Assembly (NCBI GenBank): GCA_963922455.1
Contig: CAWUIO010000096.1
Coordinates: 1-25,327, forward strand
Direction: 5' to 3'
DNA from: CAWUIO01 sp963922455
GTDB lineage: Bacteria > Bacteroidota > Bacteroidia > Cytophagales > Microscillaceae
DNA length: 25,327 nt
In this document: positions 1-9,003 of the stretch, in pieces
Position numbering within the stretch: the stretch's first letter is position 1
Layout of the letters: the number at the start of each line of letters is the position of its first letter
Translations under genes and position numbers: made by a program
The notes under the pieces: generated by a model
Told to the model about the DNA's origin: nothing
What the model saw: the letters and a program-made list of their open reading frames with translations, nothing else
The model's database searches: none

Positions 1-860
1 ATAAAACTTGCGATGGTACTTTTTAACACGACTTGTCTTTCAAGTTTCCTGCCTTGCTCAATAAGTAATTCGGCGGTAGAGCGGGCCTCCTGTCCCGCAT
101 CTTGGGATAATTCGTTCATAACTTCAATTATTTTCTGATTGTCCGTATTGGAACCATAGTATAAATATAACAAAATCTGACGGTAAAATTCCCTTCCTTC
201 TGGGTCTTGCATCAAGGCGAGAATTTCTGGTCGCATAGTTTTTAAGTCTTCGGCCAGGCGGGTCTCGAATATTTTCTTGAGGGTCATCAAGGCACTTTGC
301 AGGCTAAGTAGGGAAAATACAGAACGGATTTCCTCATCGGTGTATTTTCCCAAGTCTTTAAACAGAAACGTAAATTCAGGAATAAAGCCTAGTAAGGGGC
401 TTTGGGAAGATAATTGGTAAGTTTCTTGAAAAAATGTACGCAATGAAGGGGCTTCCCAACTCTCCTTACCATGATACACGACGATGGGTATGACAGGCAT
501 CAAACTTTTGCCCTGTTTTTGGTTTTGCTCCCATATGTTTAAGATATATCGCATGAGCTGTATTTGAATGGGAGCTTTGCTAGGCTTAAAAGATTTGTGT
601 TCAAATAAAAAGGCGAGACTTATAGAGGTTTTAGACTGGTAACTTGTGGTATAAACAATATCTGAGAAGTGGGCTTTCAATTGTTTGTCCAGGTAACTGG
701 TGTTTTCTAGCTTTAGGCCAGGCAAGTCTACATTATTTAATATAGGTACCGGGAGAATACCTTTTAAAAAGTCACTGGCCTCTTCCTTACGGCTAAAGAC
801 CTCCCGGAAAAAGGTATCGTGTGGTTTCGGTAGAGGATTCTTGGATTTTGAGGGGGACAA
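1..860 (-). CDS. Rpn-family nuclease/putative transposase (YhgA-like), partial
   Basis: The open frame runs off the left edge, so the C-terminus is missing; about 286 codons are present. The start is a TTG at 858-860, six bases after an in-frame TAA, and no ATG lies upstream in frame. The N-terminus contains PHDTFFREVFSRKEEA, the hallmark opening of the Rpn/YhgA-like family (PF04754, PD-(D/E)XK fold), followed by FSDIVY and then LAFLFEHKSF, which supply the likely catalytic Asp and E-x-K residues. Further on, IPIVVYHGKESW is also typical. Family members are recombination-promoting DNA endonucleases, shown for E. coli RpnA. The last visible part (SQDAGQEARSTAELLIEQGRKLE) is the charged linker usually preceding the C-terminus. 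Family assignment is firm; the start codon and the biological role here are inferred. Confidence 0.85.
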   Translation of the reverse strand, partial: MSPSKSKNPLPKPHDTFFREVFSRKEEASDFLKGILPVPILNNVDLPGLKLENTSYLDKQLKAHFSDIVYTTSYQSKTSISLAFLFEHKSFKPSKAPIQIQLMRYILNIWEQNQKQGKSLMPVIPIVVYHGKESWEAPSLRTFFQETYQLSSQSPLLGFIPEFTFLFKDLGKYTDEEIRSVFSLLSLQSALMTLKKIFETRLAEDLKTMRPEILALMQDPEGREFYRQILLYLYYGSNTDNQKIIEVMNELSQDAGQEARSTAELLIEQGRKLERQVVLKSTIASF

Positions 861-988
861 GATTTATAAAGTTTAGCTGTTTGACAAGGTTGTTTTGCCA
901 AAATACTAAACTTTTTCTCCAATACAGATTATTTTGCATACAGTATATCTTAGTATTTTAGCAAATGGTAGGTGTGTCAGGCAAAGAC

Positions 989-1023
989 AAAAAAATCCTC
1001 GGCTACCATAGTAACCGAGGATT
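989..1023 (-). terminator. Rho-independent terminator downstream of tRNA-Pro
   Basis: On the minus strand a perfect 9-bp stem (AATCCTCGG/CCGAGGATT, 1015-1023 with 994-1002) is followed by a T tract at 989-993. It lies about 30 nt after the 3' end of the tRNA, which is also followed immediately by a run of eight T (1045-1052). Confidence 0.8.
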
Positions 1024-1053
1024 GCATCAGATCAACAACATTTTAAAAAAAAG

Positions 1054-1127
1054 TCGGGATAGCAGGATTTGAACCTGCGACCCCTTGCACCCCATGCAAG
1101 TGCGCTACCGGGCTGCGCTATATCCCG
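1054..1127 (-). tRNA. tRNA-Pro (anticodon GGG)
   Basis: The 74-nt cloverleaf is read on the minus strand. The acceptor stem is CGGGATA/TATCCCG with discriminator A at 1054. The D arm contains AGCGCAGCCCGGTAGCGC, the anticodon stem is CTTGC/GCAAG (1096-1100 with 1084-1088), and the T arm contains GGTTCAAATCC. The seven-base loop ATGGGGT puts GGG at positions 34-36 (1091-1093), decoding proline CCC/CCU. The 3' CCA is not encoded. A hairpin terminator follows and a promoter precedes it, so it is a single-gene transcription unit. Confidence 0.97.
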
Positions 1128-1145
1128 AGGATTAATCTGAGCTTG

Positions 1146-1178
1146 CAAATATAGTGCTTTGAAGCAGATTTGCCAAAA
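1146..1178 (-). promoter_or_regulatory. Bacteroidota-type promoter of tRNA-Pro
   Basis: On the minus strand TATATTTG (1146-1153) matches the Bacteroidota -7 consensus TAnnTTTG. TTTTGG at 1173-1178 supplies the -33 TTG, with 20 bases between TTG and the -7 box. The -7 box ends 18 nt before the mature tRNA 5' end, leaving room for a short leader. Confidence 0.75.
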
Positions 1179-1272
1179 TTTTATCATCAATCTGGGCCCT
1201 TCTTTAAAAGTATCAGGGAACAAACGGACTTACTTAGCTATTTAAAATTATCTCTCCTCTCTTTTCTCCATT

Positions 1273-1402
1273 GGCTGAGGGATAGAGCGGCCTGTTTGAG
1301 CTCGTGAGGGCCTCGTGGGGAAAGGCAGCGAGTAGCGAAAGCCCGACCCCGGCGCAACGTACTAGTATATTGGCAAGGATTAAAAACGCCGGGGGCAGCC
1401 CC
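1273..1402 (+). repeat. 130-bp structured intergenic repeat, copy 1 (GGCTG/CAGCC subfamily)
   Basis: First of six copies. Conserved blocks in order are GGCTGAGGGATAGAGCGGCC, TGTTTGAGCTCGTG, GGCAGCGAGTAGCGAAAGCC and a terminal GGGGGCAGCCCC. An 8-bp stem CCCCGGCG (1347-1354) / CGCCGGGG (1387-1394) encloses a 32-nt variable loop, and the ends GGCTG/CAGCC can pair. The right end touches the stop codon (1403-1405) of the minus-strand hydrolase gene. Strand is given in consensus orientation. No reading frame in it looks coding. Confidence 0.92.
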
Positions 1403-3484
1403 TTAAGAACTGGTAGACAAGTTGGAAGAAGAAAGCTCGGCGGTATTTATAGACTCCTCACTGGCTTCTTTCATTTTTTGAAAGCCCTTTAAGATGAGGC
1501 GTACCTGCCGGTCCACATCGTAAAAGTAGGTGATGAGGAAAGTCCAAGTCAAGGTGCCGTTGAGCAAAATCAAGCTAAAAATGTCTCTATAAAAATAGTC
1601 AGGGAGGAGAAAGTAGGTGCGGTACCAAGTAGCATGACTAAGGGCAATAATTCCCAATAAAATAAAGCCATAGAGCAGAAAGGTATGTATCTCGGGGCGC
1701 ATCCAAAAATTAGACTTAAGGCTCACCGAGGCTTGACCAAAAACTTTAGGCTGCAGAAGATAAACGAGGGCTCCGATGAGTAAAAGGCTCGTAATGTAAA
1801 AAGTCTGATGGGCATAATAGGAAAAGGGGTGCCCCTCGTAATACTTGACCAAATTGCCGGGCAAGTAGTAAGCATCTAGAAGTAACAGTAAGGCGTAGCC
1901 ACCCCAAATGAGGAGCCATAGTATACGGGTATGCACTTGGTGATAGGTTTCTTGGGGCTCTCGCATTCTCAAGCGCATCATTTGGCGCCACCAGATGGAT
2001 AAGCTACTCATTCTCCGGAAAATATAGGTGATTTCCACGATAACTAAGGCCAGGGCAATGGATAAAATCCAATAACTCGATTCGGATAGGTACCAGCCTA
2101 AAATGAGCAAAACCGAAGTTATGCCCATGGAAATGAGGGGCAGCATGAAATAGCTGGTAAAGGCGAGTTGGCTATAATGCAAAATGCCGGGGTTCCACTC
2201 GGGTGGGTTTTGGGGTTTATCTTCGGGATAGTGGTCCCGATCGATGGTATAGTGTATCAAGCGTTCAAATAAGGCCTCATCTTGCCAATACTCATTGTGG
2301 GCTGCGCCCGGCACCTTATAACGGCTAAACATGACATCTTCTTGCAGGCTAAAAAACCTTTGGTAGGCTGGCATATGGGGGAGTACATCCAAGGCATTGC
2401 CCACGGGATCTTGTTCGTCGCAATAGTTATAATGACGAATAGGCGTGTTACGGTGCTCGAAAATAGCATCTAATTCGGTACTTGGGTGGTCTTTTTGACC
2501 CCAAAACCGGAAATTAGGGGGCCAAATTTGTAAAAATTTATCGATGGGAGAGCCTAAGGTCACTAAGGAGGCTACGCGCCCAATCCAGTCTTCTCCGTAA
2601 ATTTCTGTATTTTGTGTGGGCTGATTTACATTTTGTTGGTCACGGTACTCTTCCTGGTATTCTCGATGGGCGGGTAAACTATTAGCCAAAGCAGGAGGGA
2701 GGGAGTCGCGAGAGATACGCCGCCGCATATGGGCGTATACCAAAGCATCTAGGGCTAAGACGCTACCCAAACTGTGCCCAATGATAATATAACGAGGAGG
2801 GCGCTTGGAGGTCTTCCCTTCTTGCTCATAGTGCTGGCGCTCGATTTTTTCCATGAGATTATGAAAACGGGCAATGGCCTTAGCCCGTACTTGGGCGTTC
2901 TCCCCGTAGATCTGCACGTCTCCCAAGAATTTATCGAAGATAAGTCTCCGGATACCGGGAGCTTGAATTTGCAGCATCCGGGAAAGAAAGATAAGGGTGA
3001 TGCGTACTTGGTCGAGTACTTGGATGAACCAATTATCCTCGGGCTTCTGGCGGTTTTCAAATCGGCCTAAAATGGCATTGGTCCAAGCCTCCAAGCCCTG
3101 CCCCGATTGCTCAAAACCTTCATTGAGAATATCGGCCCAGTACAATTCTACAAAGCGGATGTTTTCGCCCGAATCGGAGGGAAGCCCCTCGAAGGTGTTT
3201 ATCTTCCGTCCGTCAGAGCGGATATTTTCAAACTCGGCCCAGGCCCTATTCCCACAAAACGTGGTACCTCCTGGCTTTTTGCTTGGGTAGCCCATTTGCC
3301 CGGTAACCATGCCTAGGCTAACGACATCTCGGAAAGACTCACGCTTGGGTTGCGCTTGCTTAAGCCTTACTTGAGCAAAACGATTGATAACGGGGGTTAG
3401 GGTACTATTAAAGCGTTGTTCGCCAATCCCGTGTACAACGATCACATAGTAAACGGGGCCTTGAGGAACGGATTTTTGAGCCAT
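1403..3484 (-). CDS. Membrane-anchored alpha/beta hydrolase (lipase-like)
   Basis: 693 aa from the ATG at 3482-3484; an in-frame GTG seven codons upstream is possible, but the ATG gives a conventional start MAQKSV. Residues 11-23 (VYYVIVVHGIGEQ) form the first strand and oxyanion segment. The nucleophile elbow is IIIGHSLGS, with Ser238. DEQDPVG gives a likely catalytic Asp359, and GAAHNEYW gives His396. After residue 435 come six hydrophobic segments (about 440-466, 470-490, 520-541, 561-578, 600-618 and 633-655), so the enzyme is probably held in the inner membrane with the catalytic domain in the cytoplasm, since no signal peptide precedes it. The C-terminus is a short Ser/Glu tail. It is last in a minus-strand run, 63 nt after lplA. 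Substrate is unknown; a lipid or ester is an inference from the fold and membrane location. Confidence 0.8.
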   Translation of the reverse strand: MAQKSVPQGPVYYVIVVHGIGEQRFNSTLTPVINRFAQVRLKQAQPKRESFRDVVSLGMVTGQMGYPSKKPGGTTFCGNRAWAEFENIRSDGRKINTFEGLPSDSGENIRFVELYWADILNEGFEQSGQGLEAWTNAILGRFENRQKPEDNWFIQVLDQVRITLIFLSRMLQIQAPGIRRLIFDKFLGDVQIYGENAQVRAKAIARFHNLMEKIERQHYEQEGKTSKRPPRYIIIGHSLGSVLALDALVYAHMRRRISRDSLPPALANSLPAHREYQEEYRDQQNVNQPTQNTEIYGEDWIGRVASLVTLGSPIDKFLQIWPPNFRFWGQKDHPSTELDAIFEHRNTPIRHYNYCDEQDPVGNALDVLPHMPAYQRFFSLQEDVMFSRYKVPGAAHNEYWQDEALFERLIHYTIDRDHYPEDKPQNPPEWNPGILHYSQLAFTSYFMLPLISMGITSVLLILGWYLSESSYWILSIALALVIVEITYIFRRMSSLSIWWRQMMRLRMREPQETYHQVHTRILWLLIWGGYALLLLLDAYYLPGNLVKYYEGHPFSYYAHQTFYITSLLLIGALVYLLQPKVFGQASVSLKSNFWMRPEIHTFLLYGFILLGIIALSHATWYRTYFLLPDYFYRDIFSLILLNGTLTWTFLITYFYDVDRQVRLILKGFQKMKEASEESINTAELSSSNLSTSS

Positions 3485-3547
3485 AAAAATCGGTGTTTTC
3501 TCCACCAGGATACATCTAGGGAGTGCTTATGTAAGGGAAAAATGGGC

Positions 3548-4540
3548 TTAATCGCACAAAAAGGCCGCTAGATCCTTAGCGGTAATATCTCCAAAATAGT
3601 GCTTTAAATCCAAATCTTCCAGTATTTCCTGAATAGATTCTTGCTCGTAACGGATTCCGAGTAATTTACTATTAACTTCCCAGGTATCCCCGTGGCCTAG
3701 AAAGTCTCCAAAAAATTGGATGTCGCGAATTTTTCCTTCCTTGACCATGATTCGGGCGTCAATTTGCCCAAAAGGGAAGCGGTTTTTTTTCTGAATATTA
3801 AATTCGGGAGAACGGCCATAGTTCCAATCCCAAGTTTGATATTTTTCTTCGGATAGTTTGTGTACCTGAGCCCACTCGGCTTCGGATAGTTTGTACGTAG
3901 GAAAATCTTGCTTGCTTTGAAAGATATGCTCGAGCAATACCTGGCGAAATTCTTCTAAGTCCAGGGGGTTTTCTAGAAACTCGCTGATATTGGCCACGCG
4001 GCTTCGTACCGACTTAATCCCTTTGGAGGTTATTTTTTCCCCGGATACATTCAGGGCATTGGCAACATCTTCTAGGTTGGCATCGTAGAGCAGGGTGCCG
4101 TGGCTAAACATACTTTTCATGTTAGAAAATTGCGCATTACCTGAAATCTTACGCCCTTCGGCTACGATATCATTGCGGCCGGTCATTTCAGCTGGGATCC
4201 CCATAGACTTGAGTGCCTGGAGGATCGGCTGGGTAAATTGAATAAAATTATTAACCTTCGTGGAGTCATATTGGGTCAAAAAGCTAAAATTGAGGTTGCC
4301 ATAATCGTGGTAAACGGCCCCCCCACCGGATATTCGGCGGACTACGATGACATCATTTTCTTTCACAAAGGAGGCATTGATTTCCTCTACGGTGTTTTGG
4401 TGTTTACCAATAATGATGGACGGTTGATGGATGTAAAAAAGGACAAAGTCCTGGCTGGGGTCCAGGTTACGGACCATGTACTCTTCCAGGGCCAAATTAA
4501 TGCGGGGGTCATGGTGGTTTTGATTGTCAATGAGAAGCAT
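3548..4540 (-). CDS. lplA: Lipoate-protein ligase A
   Basis: 330 aa, close to the usual length of about 335 for LplA with its C-terminal accessory domain. The enzyme activates free lipoate with ATP to lipoyl-AMP and transfers it to a lysine of E2 subunits of 2-oxoacid dehydrogenases and of GcvH, in the cytoplasm. The family signature RRISGGGAVYHDYGNLNFSF is at residues 68-87, and the expected lipoyl-adenylate lysine lies in GRKISGNAQ (Lys131). The N-terminal INLALEEYM segment is also typical. The C-terminal domain with FGDFLGHGD is present, so a two-domain, salvage-competent enzyme is likely. It starts 79 nt after the WG-repeat gene and is followed by the hydrolase gene after 63 nt; these are probably co-transcribed but not obviously related in function. 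Confidence 0.95.
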   Translation of the reverse strand: MLLIDNQNHHDPRINLALEEYMVRNLDPSQDFVLFYIHQPSIIIGKHQNTVEEINASFVKENDVIVVRRISGGGAVYHDYGNLNFSFLTQYDSTKVNNFIQFTQPILQALKSMGIPAEMTGRNDIVAEGRKISGNAQFSNMKSMFSHGTLLYDANLEDVANALNVSGEKITSKGIKSVRSRVANISEFLENPLDLEEFRQVLLEHIFQSKQDFPTYKLSEAEWAQVHKLSEEKYQTWDWNYGRSPEFNIQKKNRFPFGQIDARIMVKEGKIRDIQFFGDFLGHGDTWEVNSKLLGIRYEQESIQEILEDLDLKHYFGDITAKDLAAFLCD

Positions 4541-4619
4541 AAAAGTGAAAAAAATCAGGATGAATAATTTGTAAAAAATTATGGCTACTCGTTTGAAGCC
4601 AGAAAATGTTCAAAAAAAA

Positions 4620-7307
4620 CTATTCTTCTTCGCAAATTAGCTGGTGTAATTCTGACTGGGGGAGTGTTTGTTCCCAGATTTTTTGCCCTTCCAGGTTGTA
4701 GTAGGCTATTTGGGAGCTATTATTAGAGGATTCTCCTTTTTTTAAGGTAAGGAAAACTCTGTTGTTTCCACTTCCCAGTTCCCAAATATTGTCAAATTCA
4801 GGGGGGAGTAGAAGGTTGTTGGTAAATGAACTACTCCAAATACCATATTTTTGATTCACTTGGGCCTTCAATAGACGTAAATCGCTGTCTTTTTGCAGCC
4901 AACTAACTTCCTGCATATTTTCCGAAAGTGTGTCGGCTAAACCTTGTGAACCAAAGGGGTGAAGCTTCCAATTTCCGTTGGGGCTCAATACCAAGGCAGT
5001 ACTGTCTTTCCAGTACATAACTTCTTCGTATTGAAAGGGGATTAGATTTTGGTTTGAGAGAGAGATTAATCCCATCCTCCCTTTTTTCTGTACTATGAAC
5101 AAAAAGCTGGTGTCCCCGGCCAAACCAAAAGCTTGGGGACGGGTCTCATAGACAGCATTTATTTTCTTTCTTTTAAGATAGTTATAAATTCCAAATTTAC
5201 CATTATAAAATGTGATTTTACATACCTCATTGCCTTGCATATTGGTCAATCCTTGATAGTAGATAGGTAGTACTACTTGGGCCTTACGATCGATTAATCC
5301 GTAACGTCCGTTTAGCTCAACATTTAGGAGGGAGTTATCAATAGGATAGGCGCTCTTGTACTTGGGGGCAAATAGTATTTTTCCTCGTTGATCTACCATT
5401 CCTACTCGGCCAAAGCGATCTTCAAAGTGTAAAAAGATATCCTCATTCCACTCACTTCCCGGTTCGGGGCGAAGCTTTCGGAAGTAACTTAAATCTATTT
5501 CTTTCTCAGCATCTTCGGCAAAGGATTGTATTTTTACTTTTTTACCAAACCGCTTAATTACCAGGTTATCTAAAATCTGCAAGGAATCAAATTTAAAATC
5601 TAAAAGGCTCTCTCCATCCAAAGCAATAAGGCCCCATTTTCCCTCTTTTTTTAGACATAGTTTTTCCGAGTAAAATTGATAGTCCTCTACGGGTTCCGGA
5701 TAGAGAAGCTGGCCATCTGAGCTGAATATTTGCCAGGCACTATCTAGATAGGCTGCCCAAGCTTGGCTATTCCCAAGCATCTCAACCTGGGAATATTGAG
5801 GAGGAAGCACCCAATCTTTGTTGAGGTCTAAGACTCCAAAGGCCCCCTTGCTTTGTCCTAAAACAAAAGAGGAATCTAAGGCTTCCAGTTGATTGTACTC
5901 AAAGAGAATACTTTTACTCATTTTCTCGGCGTAACGGGCAAATATCTCTTTTTGAGATAAAAGAGCGTATTGATCCCCTTTTTTTAAGGCAATCAAACCA
6001 GGTATAGGGGCCGTGATTTCAGCATATTCATGGGGCAATAATTCTTGCCCCAAAAGTCCTAAGAGTCCCCATCTTCGGTTTTTTCTCACTTTAAGATAAG
6101 GGCCTGGGAGCAGCTCAATACGGTCATAGGCGGTTGGTAAAAGCAATTCTCCGGTAAAACAGAGTACTCCCTGAAAAGCATTTAAAGTAACCCGGAACAA
6201 TCCAGGGGCAAGGGCTTCAATTTTATCGTATTGGGGAGAACAGATCTCGTTGCCCAAACGATCGAGCAAGCCCAAGCGGCCATTACGGTTTTGAATTACA
6301 AAATCGCCAATTTCTCCCTCACAAAGGTATTCGGGAAACACATAATCCAGGCGGGGGATAATGGCCACCTGGCCCTTGGAGTTGATAAATCCGTAGCCTT
6401 TCCCTGGTTCATACATGGGGTAGAGCGGGGTGTTTTCCTGATCCATCCAATCGTGGGCATAATCGGGATACAAAGAAGCCCATGGTTTTTTCTCTGCTTC
6501 AGGCAAGCTGAGCATGAACAACCACGCAGAAGCCTCTTTTTGAGCCGCCGAATGGGGGTATGTATCTAAAAATTTGGCGTAGCTGTTGGCTTCGTGGATT
6601 AATCCATAATAATCCAGTAGGCGCACTAAGGCGGAGTCTTTGTACTGATTTTCCGGGTAATTTTGTACAAAGCGCTCTATATCCGACATCCGGTCGGACT
6701 GGGTATTTTCTTGGTAAATAAAGTAATCTCTTCTTTCTTGAGCTTTGGCCAATTGAAGAGATTGGGGATATTGCTGGATAAATTGCTGGTAGGCCTGTAA
6801 AGAATTGGTGCTTTGTGTTGCCTGCCAGGCCAAGGAGTCTCGGGAAATAATAGCCCGCTTGAGCTCCCTCGCTTCGGAATACCCTTGAATAAAAAATTGA
6901 TAATCTTCTACCGAGTTGGCTTTCCAAGCCCTTTGGTAAGCTTCTGTCTCTATGGCTACTTTGAGTTCTTGGGCACTCGTAATACTGATTTGATCCTTAG
7001 CCCAAGAAGCGGAGTCTTTTTCGTTGATTCCAGGATAAAGGCCCAGCGACTTCCGCACAGACCAATACGCAGAGTCTAAATCGTAGGAAGCGTTGTCTTT
7101 TTCAAAGTAATACACAGCAAAAATATGCCAAACCCCCGCACTAAGGGAGTCTTTTTCCAGCTCTTTTTCCAGCAAAACCCGGGCTTTGCCATATTCTCCT
7201 TTTTGGATCTGTTTGAGAGCACTACTCACGCGGTCGGCTTGGGCAACTTCCCAGCTCAATAGCAAGCTAAGTATTAGTAAGAGTCCAGATTTATAGGTAC
7301 ACTGCAT
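4620..7307 (-). CDS. Exported TPR and WG-repeat protein
   Basis: 895 aa. The signal peptide is residues 1-24, with probable cleavage after AQA. Residues about 26-270 are helical with TPR-like units (QIQKGEYGKARVLLEKELEK; AYQQFIQQYPQS; FVQNYPENQYKDSALV). From about 300 to the end are WG repeats (PF14903): GYGFINSKGQVAI, GRLGLLDRLGNEI, RWGLLGLLGQELL, GKWGLIALDGESLL, GRVGMVDQRGKILF, GRYGLIDRKAQVVL and weaker ones. Each unit has the Gly-aromatic-Gly-hydrophobic pattern and ends with a P-x-x-Y-like turn. WG repeats are common in Bacteroidota exported proteins and have no established activity; a scaffolding or binding role is inferred. It lies between the DUF3298-type gene (94 nt upstream) and lplA (79 nt downstream) on the same strand. 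Confidence 0.85.
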   Translation of the reverse strand: MQCTYKSGLLLILSLLLSWEVAQADRVSSALKQIQKGEYGKARVLLEKELEKDSLSAGVWHIFAVYYFEKDNASYDLDSAYWSVRKSLGLYPGINEKDSASWAKDQISITSAQELKVAIETEAYQRAWKANSVEDYQFFIQGYSEARELKRAIISRDSLAWQATQSTNSLQAYQQFIQQYPQSLQLAKAQERRDYFIYQENTQSDRMSDIERFVQNYPENQYKDSALVRLLDYYGLIHEANSYAKFLDTYPHSAAQKEASAWLFMLSLPEAEKKPWASLYPDYAHDWMDQENTPLYPMYEPGKGYGFINSKGQVAIIPRLDYVFPEYLCEGEIGDFVIQNRNGRLGLLDRLGNEICSPQYDKIEALAPGLFRVTLNAFQGVLCFTGELLLPTAYDRIELLPGPYLKVRKNRRWGLLGLLGQELLPHEYAEITAPIPGLIALKKGDQYALLSQKEIFARYAEKMSKSILFEYNQLEALDSSFVLGQSKGAFGVLDLNKDWVLPPQYSQVEMLGNSQAWAAYLDSAWQIFSSDGQLLYPEPVEDYQFYSEKLCLKKEGKWGLIALDGESLLDFKFDSLQILDNLVIKRFGKKVKIQSFAEDAEKEIDLSYFRKLRPEPGSEWNEDIFLHFEDRFGRVGMVDQRGKILFAPKYKSAYPIDNSLLNVELNGRYGLIDRKAQVVLPIYYQGLTNMQGNEVCKITFYNGKFGIYNYLKRKKINAVYETRPQAFGLAGDTSFLFIVQKKGRMGLISLSNQNLIPFQYEEVMYWKDSTALVLSPNGNWKLHPFGSQGLADTLSENMQEVSWLQKDSDLRLLKAQVNQKYGIWSSSFTNNLLLPPEFDNIWELGSGNNRVFLTLKKGESSNNSSQIAYYNLEGQKIWEQTLPQSELHQLICEEE

Positions 7308-7401
7308 TTGAATCCTTATGAAGAACTATTCCAAAAAAATGAGACTATACCAGAAAAATAAAGGATAGCCATTGGCCTATAGGGCCCGCCTAGAAAACGA
7401 A

Positions 7402-8526
7402 TTATTTCTCAAAAAGATAAGCAATTGGACCATTTTTGGCAATCCAAGAAGCAATTTCTTCATACGTTACCCGAAGCTCAATAGCCCCGACGGCGTAAGG
7501 GGCAATTTCGTATACATTATAATAAAATCCAATCCCTTCCCGGTCCAGATAGAAATTTTTGCTAGGATACATACCACTTTCGGGTAAGGTAAAGCCAAAA
7601 CTGGCTAAACTTTCATGGCCCCGTATGGCAAATTGATGTCGCAACTTTTGATCCAGTAACTTGCCTAAGGCTCGCTCAAAGCCGGGCAATAACAATTTAT
7701 TTAGGCCGATGGGCTCACCATTTTGCAAGTCAAAGGTGAAAAAAAGCTTTTTATACTCCTCATGGGGACCACCATTATAGGCGTGTATTTTGTATTCAAT
7801 TCCTAAGACATCCCCCTCATTGTGATGAATATATACTATTTGACTACTGCTATAAGCATCTACCATACCCCCCAAACTTTTGGCTTCCTGGTATGAGTCA
7901 ATAAATTCAGTCATTTTTAATTGCATATTCCCTAGCAAATCCTCTTGGATAAACCGATTGATGACCTGGGCACTGGGCCTCCCTTTGAAGTAAGGATAAT
8001 GAAAACGGATTTCGGCCGCTTCGTAGCGCAAGTCGTTAAAAACTATTTCGGCCGCTAAGGCTCCATTAGAGTAATCCTCATACCAAGCAAAGGGGGTAGT
8101 GTGTTGTCCATCCGTGCTATGCCGTACCCCTTCAATCCTTTGCTGTTCTGGGTAATATTTACCCGCAAATTGCCCCGTACGCACAAAGACTTTTTCTGTA
8201 GGGCGATACGAATCAGGCCTTAGGATCCCTTCCTCCATATACAAATTGCCTACTGGGTCTAAGTGGCCATGGTTTAATGCAATGAGGGTTTTGGAATGTA
8301 CATCATAGTACTCTCCCCGCAAATTAAACTGAAAGTTGTCCCGACTGGGAGCCTTTATCAAGGTTACCCGAACGCGTTGATCACCCAGGGTACCCGCAAA
8401 TTGTCGATAAAAATATTCCTGCGCTACCAGTGGGGACCATAATCCTACACTAAGCCATAGGAGGAAGAGGGTAATACCCTTGTGAGCCCCTCTTTGTCTA
8501 GCAAGATATGGTACAAGTTGTTTCAT
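7402..8526 (-). CDS. Exported DUF4163/DUF3298-type protein (RsiV-like fold)
   Basis: 374 aa from the ATG at 8524-8526. A longer frame starts 19 codons upstream, but it would bury the signal peptide (MKQLVPYLARQ, then a hydrophobic stretch, cleavage after VAQ) and would extend into an adjacent intergenic repeat. The middle part (IRFHYPYFKG...QVINRFIQEDL) matches the DUF4163/PdaC-like segment. The C-terminal part has the DUF3298 pattern: HAYNGGPHEEY, a Phe-rich strand with DLQNGEPIGL, then FYLDREGIGFYYNVYEIAPY and a final VTYEEIASWI. The DUF3298 fold is known from the RsiV anti-sigma factor and from periplasmic or lipid-anchored proteins; no sigma-binding or transmembrane helix is seen here, so it is a plain secreted version. 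Its exact role is unknown. Confidence 0.8.
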   Translation of the reverse strand: MKQLVPYLARQRGAHKGITLFLLWLSVGLWSPLVAQEYFYRQFAGTLGDQRVRVTLIKAPSRDNFQFNLRGEYYDVHSKTLIALNHGHLDPVGNLYMEEGILRPDSYRPTEKVFVRTGQFAGKYYPEQQRIEGVRHSTDGQHTTPFAWYEDYSNGALAAEIVFNDLRYEAAEIRFHYPYFKGRPSAQVINRFIQEDLLGNMQLKMTEFIDSYQEAKSLGGMVDAYSSSQIVYIHHNEGDVLGIEYKIHAYNGGPHEEYKKLFFTFDLQNGEPIGLNKLLLPGFERALGKLLDQKLRHQFAIRGHESLASFGFTLPESGMYPSKNFYLDREGIGFYYNVYEIAPYAVGAIELRVTYEEIASWIAKNGPIAYLFEK

Positions 8527-8559
8527 AAGTAATCTATGTGTGTTTTGGATGCAAAGTAT

Positions 8560-8691
8560 GGGGCTGCCCCCGGTGTTGTACATAAAATACCTTAGTCCAA
8601 GTTTAGTGCCACCGGGGTCGGGCTTTCGCTACTCGCTGCCTTTCCCCGCCTGGCCTTGGCGAGCTCAAACAGGCCGCTCTATCCCTCAGCC
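8560..8691 (-). repeat. 130-bp structured intergenic repeat, copy 2 (GGCTG/CAGCC subfamily)
   Basis: Inverted relative to copy 1. The inner stem reads CCCCGGTG/CACCGGGG in consensus orientation, a compensated C-to-T and G-to-A change relative to copies 1 and 3. The terminal pair GGCTG/CAGCC is kept. It lies 33 bp upstream of the DUF3298-type start and is one of the two copies not placed behind a stop codon. Confidence 0.9.
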
Positions 8692-9003
8692 AATTTGTAG
8701 CAAGAGGCACCGAGGCCTCATGATTTTTCTTTCTTATTGGCATCATCCGTGGTGGCTTTGAAATTATGGTCACCAATGGAGCGTGCCGAAATGGATACAA
8801 ACGAGCCTTAGCCTCTACCTGAATCGCTTCATTTATAAAAATTAGGCTCTGTAAAATACTAGTTTTCAGGTATTTATGCAAATTAAGAACGCCTTAGCAA
8901 CTCCTTAACAGACCATTAACCTCCCAAACGTCACTCTCCAAGGTAAAATACGCAACGTTTGTGTGGGTGGCCTGGTCTTTTCCAGCAAACAAATTAATTA
9001 ATC
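8692..9003. other. Upstream region without recognisable gene
   Basis: This 312-bp stretch follows repeat copy 2 and leads to the plus-strand gene at 9004. It is more AT-rich than the neighbouring genes. I see no convincing coding frame, and no clean TAnnTTTG box with correctly spaced TTG. An 8-bp palindrome GAGGCCTC lies near 8714. It must hold the promoter of the 9004 gene. Confidence 0.4.

Noticed and set aside
1032..1223. Minus-strand open frame of 63 codons
   Set aside because: It overlaps the tRNA-Pro gene and its promoter; the codons are the tRNA sequence itself.
8603..8881. Minus-strand open frame of 92 codons upstream of the DUF3298-type gene
   Set aside because: A large part lies in repeat copy 2, it has no recognisable domain, and similar short frames appear in the other repeat copies.
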